From Stachybotrys elegans (taxonomy: Eukaryota > Ascomycota > Sordariomycetes > Hypocreales > Stachybotryaceae): a DNA stretch of 64,000 nt. This document shows positions 58,167 through 64,000 of this stretch, one piece after another (position 1 is the stretch's first letter; each line of letters opens with the position of its first letter). The notes below the pieces were generated by a model, which searched no databases, was not told the DNA's origin, and worked only from the letters and a program-made list of their open reading frames with translations. The translations under genes and the position numbers were made by a program. The stretch spans positions 558,001-622,000 of the forward strand of contig JAGPNK010000005.1 in assembly GCA_020746835.1 (NCBI GenBank), written 5' to 3'.

Positions 58167-58168
58167 AC

Positions 58169-61100
58169 ATGGACTCGTCAGACCAACAACGATGCGAACT
58201 GCCGCCGCAGCAGCAGCACCAACATAATAATCACCACTCTCACCGACACCACCTTTCGCATCCCTCCCTCAGTACCTTCCTCCCTTTGTCGCCTCCTCTA
58301 CCCCTCAAGACTGTCGACAACACGCCCATGTCTTCCCCAGGGCTCTTCAGTCCTACCGCAGTCCGACACGCGCCCATATTCCCTCACCTCTCCATGTCCG
58401 AGAGCAACACGCCTGCTCCAACATGCGCCAGCCCCTACCTGCATCCCCTCCAGACGCATACCGTGAGAGAGTAAGTCGTGGCACGAGTCATTCACATACG
58501 CGAGCCCAGCGCCCGCGGGGATCCCCAATTTACTGGTCTGCACTGAAGGGCATGACGGATACTAACACACCTACCTAGGACCAACAAGGCGTTGATCGAC
58601 TCGGACCATGCGACCGGCCGTAAACTCATCAACCAGTACGAGGTCATCGAGGAAATCGGCCGTGGCATGCACGGCAAGGTCAAGCTGGCACGCAATCTCG
58701 AGACGGGTGAAAATGTCGCCATCAAGATCATCCCACGATTCTCCAAGAAGCGTCGGCTCGGAAAGGTCACCGCCATGTCCCCGCAGGACAAGACCAAGAA
58801 GGAGATTGCGATCCTCAAGAAGATTCGACACCCCAACGTCGTAGCCCTTCTCGAAGTCATCGATGACCCCGAACTCAAGAAGATCTACATGGTTCTCGAG
58901 CACGCGGAACTCGGCGAGGTTGTCTGGCGCAAGAAGGGCCTGCCTCACATCTCCATCTACGAACGCAGAAGGATCGAGCGCGAGATGCGCGGAGAACCCA
59001 TGTCGCCCGAAGAGGAGAGGTACGAGCAGATGTTGGAACGTCGTCAGATGCTCAAGGAGATCAAGCGTCAGAGGATGGCCCAGAACTATGCCGGACCCCA
59101 CGAATATTGGAGCGCAGAACACGGAGGCTTCGACGAGGGCAGCAGCGCGGGCCGCCAGTCTCGCATTCCTTCCAAGGAGGATGTCGCTGGCATGGACGAC
59201 CTACTTTCACGCTCTGCCTCGTGCCATTCTTCCGGTGTTCCTTCTCGTACCCACTCCGCCATGTCTGTTAGCGACGCCAACGGCTCGATATACGACGAGA
59301 TCGAATGGAACGAGGACATGGAGACGCCCGGCCCTCTACGATCGAACCCTGCGTCTCTCACAGCCCTCGATGCTGCTGCCTACGGCTCCTTCCCCGAGGA
59401 AGCGGCCTTCCGTGGCCGCTCCCCTAGCATGGCCGATTCCATCATATCACACATGTCGTCCATCGACTTCAACTCCCAGAGCCATGACCTGTTTTCCGAC
59501 GACTTCTCCTACGTACCATGCTTCACCATCGACCAAGCCCGCTCTACATTCCGAGACACTGTTCTCGGTCTCGAGTACCTCCACTACCAAGGTGTCGTTC
59601 ATCGAGACATCAAGCCTGCCAACCTCCTCTGGTGCAAGGACCACCGCGTCAAGATCTCCGATTTTGGCGTTTCGTACTTTGGACGCCCTATCCGCGATGG
59701 CGAGCCGGACGACATGATATCCGAGTCGGAGGCCAAGGATTTCGACGACGACCTGGAGCTCGCCAAAACCGTCGGCACTCCGGCCTTCTTCGCTCCCGAG
59801 CTGTGCTATACCGATGTCGATCAGGAGCAGCCCAAAGTGTCAGAGCAAATCGATGTCTGGTCACTGGGTGTCACCCTGTACTGCCTCATCTTCGCTCGCA
59901 TCCCCTTCCTTGCCGAGGACGAGTTTCAAATGTTCAGAAAGATTGCCACCGAGGATGTATACATTCCTCGCCGACGATTGAAACCCGTAGACCCCTCGAC
60001 TTCCCCTTCCACCATGTCGCTCTATAAGCGCCACAATGCCTACCCCTTCCGTGATGATAACGACCTGGAGTACGAGGAGGTGGATAACCTCCTGTACGAC
60101 CTGCTCCGCCAGATGCTTATCAAGAACCCTGATAAGCGCATCCGCCTCCGTGACATTAAACGCCACCCCTGGGTCGTCCAGGGCATTGCCAACCCAGTTG
60201 GCTGGCTCGACGACACGGACCCGGCTCGCCCGTCATCCGGCAGGAAGATCCAGGTCGATGAGAGGGATGTCTCTGCGGCCGTCGTTCCCATCACCTTCTT
60301 GGATCAAGTTCGCTCCACGGTCAAGAAGGCCATTGGCAAAGTCATTCACCCTCTGGTTGAGCGCAGCGATAGCAAGTCCCGCCGCCGAGCAGCCAGTAGC
60401 GCGGCCAGCTCTGCGGGTGAGAGTATGTTCAACCACCCCCCTGCCCGAGGTGATAGACGCCGTAGTCTCCGCCCCGATGACTACTTCACCTCTGCCATCA
60501 GGGACTACAGCAGGCAGACAAATGGGCACGAGCAGTCTCCTGCCGCCGCCTATGGTCACCAGAGCCAGAGCGAGCAGGTCGCCTACGATCCTTTCGCTAC
60601 TGTGCTGCCTCCCCTCGATATTCCGCAGGACTCGGTGAATGGTGAACGTCAAGGAAGGAGTCACGAGCTTGAGCATCCTCGCTCGGCAGTAAACCCCAGG
60701 CCTCGCTCGCAAGTGCCTGGCCTGTGGAGGCTGAGCCAGCATCTCGCTCATCTTGTGCCTCCCATGCATGACTCGCATACAGCCCCAGCGACACCTGCTT
60801 GTCATGATGCAGAGAAGCAGGTGGAGCCAAAGTCGGACATCGACAGGCTGACCCGAGAGCTCGAGTCTGCTCCTGATAGCCCGTCTAGATCGCGCTCCGT
60901 TGACCGTGGGCTCTTTGCAAACCCCGACAAGAGAGCTCAGCCTCAGGTTGCACTCAGCGTTGCTGTCGCGCCTGGTAATCTGGAGAAGCCAAAGCACACA
61001 CGCTCGATGCGATCGGTAGACTTCAGCAAGCGACGAGGATCGCCGTCCCCTCTGGCGGACTCGGTACAGTCGTTTGATTATCCCTTTCAACACCGTCTGC

Positions 61101-62005
61101 CCAACTCAGACCCCAACATGGCCGAGCAGCACCGCCGCATGTTCAGCGAACAAATTTCTGCAACCCGCCGAAGCCGTGGCGTCTCGGAAGTGACGTCGCC
61201 CAGCTCGGTGATGGCTGAGCGTGAGTTCAGTAGCATCGTCTTTTCGCAGCAAGGGCCGTGCAGTTCGCCAGAAAGAAGGTCGGACAGTCCGGTTATGCAG
61301 CCGCGAAGTGATGAGGACTATGAGCACCCCACTGCTCCTTCTCGCGGGGACACCATGACTACGGCCCAATCCTCGAGCACCGACTCGATTGAGGCGCTCG
61401 GCACTCCTCTCACGAGCCCCAGCGAGGTGACTAGCCCAGTCTCCGCTGACCCTTGTTCCCGCAACAACACAGATCGGATCCTGGCCTTCCAGTCTGATCC
61501 CTCGCTGCCTGCTCTGCTCAGCGGTGCTAGCTCCATCTCGGCAGATATGGAAGCGGAACTGCTCGGCCAGCCTGGTGTCGTCAGCACTCGCCCCGACCTC
61601 CTAGCCACGACGGATTCATTGACCCCTCCAGCACTCCTCAAAGAACCAGCCGGGGGCTTCCCTATTGATCAGGTCTTTGAGAACCCTCCGGCTATGATCA
61701 GTGGTCCTATTGCTGTCGCCTACAACTACCGCTCCTACACGCCTGATGCGCGGGAGCCTGAGGCACGACCCTACCGCGACGAGGAGAACAACAACTCGCA
61801 CGACGAAGAGGACGATGATGATGGCATATTCCTCATTGCCAAGCCTAGAAAGAAGGGAACCCCCACCCCCGGAACCTTGGCTCCGCCTCGGGCTCCCCCT
61901 TTTGAAGCCAGACGTCGCGATACCACCATGAGCGTGATTAGCACCACGAGCACTGAGACGGCAAGGAGAGTTGGTGAGAACAGCGACGCCCCCTTGGGTG
62001 CATAG
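58169..62005 (+). CDS. CaMKK/Ssp1-like serine/threonine kinase
   Basis: Model: join(58169..58470, 58579..62005), 1242 residues. The 108-nt intron has donor GTAAGT and branch TACTAAC, and joins TVRE to TNKALIDSDHATG. The N-terminus is His/Gln/Pro-rich. The kinase domain starts near residue 120: glycine loop IGRGMHGKV (about 128), ATP lysine in VAIKII (about 148), catalytic HRDIKPANLLW (about 441), DFGVSYFG (about 461), GTPAFFAPEL (about 500), end near 630. A roughly 200-residue charged and Ser-rich insert splits the domain between LEHAELGEVVW and the catalytic loop. The architecture matches S. pombe Ssp1 and fungal CaMK-kinases that phosphorylate the AMPK/Snf1 activation loop. The C-terminal half is disordered with many Ser/Pro sites. 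The intron falls before the kinase domain. Confidence 0.92.
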
Positions 62006-62971
62006 GTGTGACACCTGAATGCTCAACCACCATATACACGATACCATTTTGATTCACGGCAATACCCCTCTCACTCAATATCCTACCGCGTCTACTTGCA
62101 TGGAACGCCATGGCATACACAAGACGCACCTCAGACACACTATTTGAACTTTACTCAATACAAGGTTGCCAGCTTACACGTGGGCGCTTGTTGTTTTTAG
62201 AACATCTCTCCCCCATTGGGGATTTCGGGAGGTTGTCATTTAACCATCATTATCCTCGTTTATTTCTTTTATTCCCTTTTTCCTTCGCGGAACACGATTA
62301 ATCAGCGGGCTGGAGAGCTGGATGAGGTTGGCGGGATTGGTTCGGGTTGCGATGAGCTGGATGACAGATGAGATATGAGAACGACACTGAACGGTTACAT
62401 GACAACGGCACTTACACTGTGGCTCGTCCACAGTCAAGGCACAAGGCACGCAGCAATTTACAGACATGTTTCCGTGGGCAATCAAACTCGCGCGGTGAAG
62501 GAGGAGCTCATCGAAGAATGACGAACCCTTCTTTGCCGTCATCGTTGTGCATCCGCAGACCGGCGGAATGTTGAAGATTGAACCTGTATATTTCTTTTCC
62601 TTTTCTTCACTTTCTTCATGTTTTCATAGCCGTTGGCGGGATGGTTGGCAAAGTCAACGAAACACAGTGCACGATGCGTCGGCACTACATAGCATGGGAT
62701 GGGACACGGATCGGGTGCGGCTTACGGATGGCGGTTATCTATTAACATGTGGGATACGATGCTTTAGACAGCGGGAACGGTTCTGGAGAGATTAGCTTAG
62801 TATGAATAAGAGACGCGTTCTCTAGTGCATCACTGACGACCTGGCTTGAAATCAAAGTGACTTGAATCTTTATGTATATGTATTGAATCTACTCTATGGT
62901 CTATCATAACAATCATTAGATAATTACATGAGCCCCCCCTTGACGCCTGGCATCCTTTATGCCTTCACCGC
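62006..62971. other. Convergent 3' region
   Basis: About 1 kb between the convergent stop codons of the kinase and ALG2 genes. It should hold both 3' untranslated regions. Nothing else recognised. Confidence 0.6.
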
Positions 62972-64000
62972 CTAGTCCGATTTCTTCCGTAGCAGATTGG
63001 AAATGTACAAGCCGAGGAGGAAGAAAGCAACCCATTGGAACACACTGTAGAGTATTCTCAGGACCAGGGGCAGCTTCTGAGGCGGATTGGCATGGGCAAA
63101 GGTTGTCATGTCGTCGATGATGTTGTCGAGGCGTTCAGCCATGCTGTCGCGAGAGAAGATGGAGCGGACGCGGTGGGCGCCATTGGCACCGATGGCGTCG
63201 ATCTCGGCATCGGGGAGGGCGAGGACCTGCTCCATGACCTTTGTCCAGGCGGGGACGTCGTCAGGGGCGCGCAGCCAGCCGGTGCGGCCGTCTTGGATGG
63301 TCTCGACGGGGCCGCCCGTGTTGGCAGCGAGGACGGGGACGCGGGCAAGCATGGCTTCCAGGGGCACAATGCCAAAATGCTCGTTGGAAGGTGTGTAGAC
63401 GAGGAGGCGGGCAAGGCGCAGGAGGGTGGCCTTGAGGGCGTCGGAGACGGAGAGGAGGAAGAGGACTTCGACTTCGGGGCCGACGTCGGCAAAGATCTCG
63501 TCGTCGCTGGAGGCTGAGGAGGAGCCGTTGCTATTGTTGATGGTGTGGTGGGAGAGCTTGAGGGTGTCGGCGAGGGACTGGAGCTCGCGGTGGTACTCGC
63601 GGTTCTCGAGGATGCGGAAGTCGTAGCCTCCGGCCAGGATGAGACGGGTGTCGGAGCGCTTGGCGGCGGGGATGGCGGCAAAGGCCTTTATGGCGAGGGC
63701 AATGTCCTTTTTCCGCTCGAAGCGGTTGATGCTGAGGATCAGGGTCCTGCCATCGTCGCCAAAGTCCTCCGTGTCGTCGTCGGCTTTGGCCGTGTCGACG
63801 CAAGGGTACACAATGTTTGTCTTGATGCGGGCGGCCAGGCGGGGCCATGTCTGGGCGACGACGCGCTGGGTGAAGCCCGAGTTGACGGCGACGGCCGTGG
63901 CGTAGCCCATGGACCACTCCTCGAGGGCGTCGAAGGGGACGCGGTAAGCACGCTTGAGGGGCGAGGCTGCGCGGCCGCTGGCGAGGAGCAGGTCGGGGAA
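62972..64000 (-). CDS. ALG2: ALG2 alpha-1,3/1,6-mannosyltransferase (5' end outside window)
   Basis: The minus-strand frame is open from the window edge (codons reading FPDLLLASGRAASPLKRAYR) to the TAG at 62972, giving 342 visible C-terminal residues. GT-B/GT4 features are seen: AVNSGFTQRVVAQTWP, ILSINRFERKKDIALAIKAF, the nucleotide-sugar site TPSNEHFGIVPLEAMLARVPVLA with NTGGPVETI, and a C-terminal hydrophobic helix (VFQWVAFFLLGLYI) ending in KKSD. ALG2 adds the second and third mannoses to the dolichol-linked GlcNAc2Man precursor on the cytosolic ER face, a core step of N-glycosylation. A Ser/Asn-rich insert (NNSNGSSSASSDDE) lies in the middle. No intron in the visible part. Confidence 0.93.
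   Translation of the reverse strand, partial: FPDLLLASGRAASPLKRAYRVPFDALEEWSMGYATAVAVNSGFTQRVVAQTWPRLAARIKTNIVYPCVDTAKADDDTEDFGDDGRTLILSINRFERKKDIALAIKAFAAIPAAKRSDTRLILAGGYDFRILENREYHRELQSLADTLKLSHHTINNSNGSSSASSDDEIFADVGPEVEVLFLLSVSDALKATLLRLARLLVYTPSNEHFGIVPLEAMLARVPVLAANTGGPVETIQDGRTGWLRAPDDVPAWTKVMEQVLALPDAEIDAIGANGAHRVRSIFSRDSMAERLDNIIDDMTTFAHANPPQKLPLVLRILYSVFQWVAFFLLGLYISNLLRKKSD

Larger units (their letters stand above)
45283..58168. other. 12.9-kb gene-poor region upstream of the kinase gene
   Basis: The longest empty stretch. Open frames occur on both strands but read as low-complexity or random protein, and none joins by splicing into a recognisable family. It holds a 20-C run (48248), a TCACAC microsatellite (50711), a 10-bp repeat (53940) and a pyrimidine-rich leader from about 57000 with AGGTAC motifs. 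About 45850-46800 is somewhat AT-richer but shows no obvious transposon remnant. No tRNA, rRNA or transposase seen. Confidence 0.5.

Noticed and set aside
1..64000. CRISPR arrays, prophage, insertion sequences, 5S rRNA or a biosynthetic cluster
   Set aside because: The DNA is clearly fungal. No direct-repeat/spacer arrays, no fungal 5S core sequence, and no PKS, NRPS or terpene synthase signatures were seen on either strand.

Overview
The window reads as nuclear DNA of a filamentous ascomycete, most likely a Sordariomycete. Genes are split by short spliceosomal introns (46-144 nt) with GTRNGT-type donors and CTRAY branch points just before the acceptor AG. There is a Zn2Cys6 transcription factor, a Ssp1/CaMKK-type kinase with fungal architecture, Kex2-type processing sites in secreted proteins, and long C+T-rich leaders before start codons. 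I see no bacterial-style operons, transposase, CRISPR array, rRNA or convincing intact tRNA. The species is not determinable from what I can see.

Layout: (1) 1-3600, the 3' part of a large ankyrin-repeat protein. (2) 3601-8558, non-coding, with a strong hairpin near 3785-3841 and a cluster of AGGTAC/GTACCT motifs. (3) 8559-10576, an RRM + R3H RNA-binding protein of the Pin4/Cip2 type. (4) 12024-13189, an MDR-family oxidoreductase. (5) 14473-19425 (minus), an EDC4/Ge-1-like decapping scaffold. (6) 20956-21430, a small two-helix membrane protein. (7) 21638-24634 (minus), a large acidic single-TM protein. (8) 25223-26307 (minus), a membrane-anchored alpha/beta hydrolase. (9) 27062-27632 (minus), a small secreted Cys-containing protein. 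(10) 33818-35517 (minus), a Cys-rich type I membrane protein. (11) 40599-42880, a Zn2Cys6 factor whose zinc cluster is assembled from four exons, two of them only 13 and 10 nt. (12) 43992-45282, a lipoate-protein ligase. (13) 58169-62005, a CaMKK/Ssp1-like kinase. (14) 62972-64000 (minus, running off the window), the ALG2 mannosyltransferase.

The genes do not form a cluster or pathway. Two (Pin4/Cip2-like and EDC4-like) act in mRNA turnover, and all three of their internal in-frame introns are multiples of three without stops. Three very long gene-poor stretches (27.6-33.8, 35.5-40.6 and 45.3-58.2 kb) are unusual for a compact fungal genome. They flank genes for a putative surface sensor, a transcription factor and a signalling kinase, which suggests large regulatory regions or unannotated non-coding transcripts. 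All exon models were built by eye from splice motifs and frame continuity. No similarity search was run.
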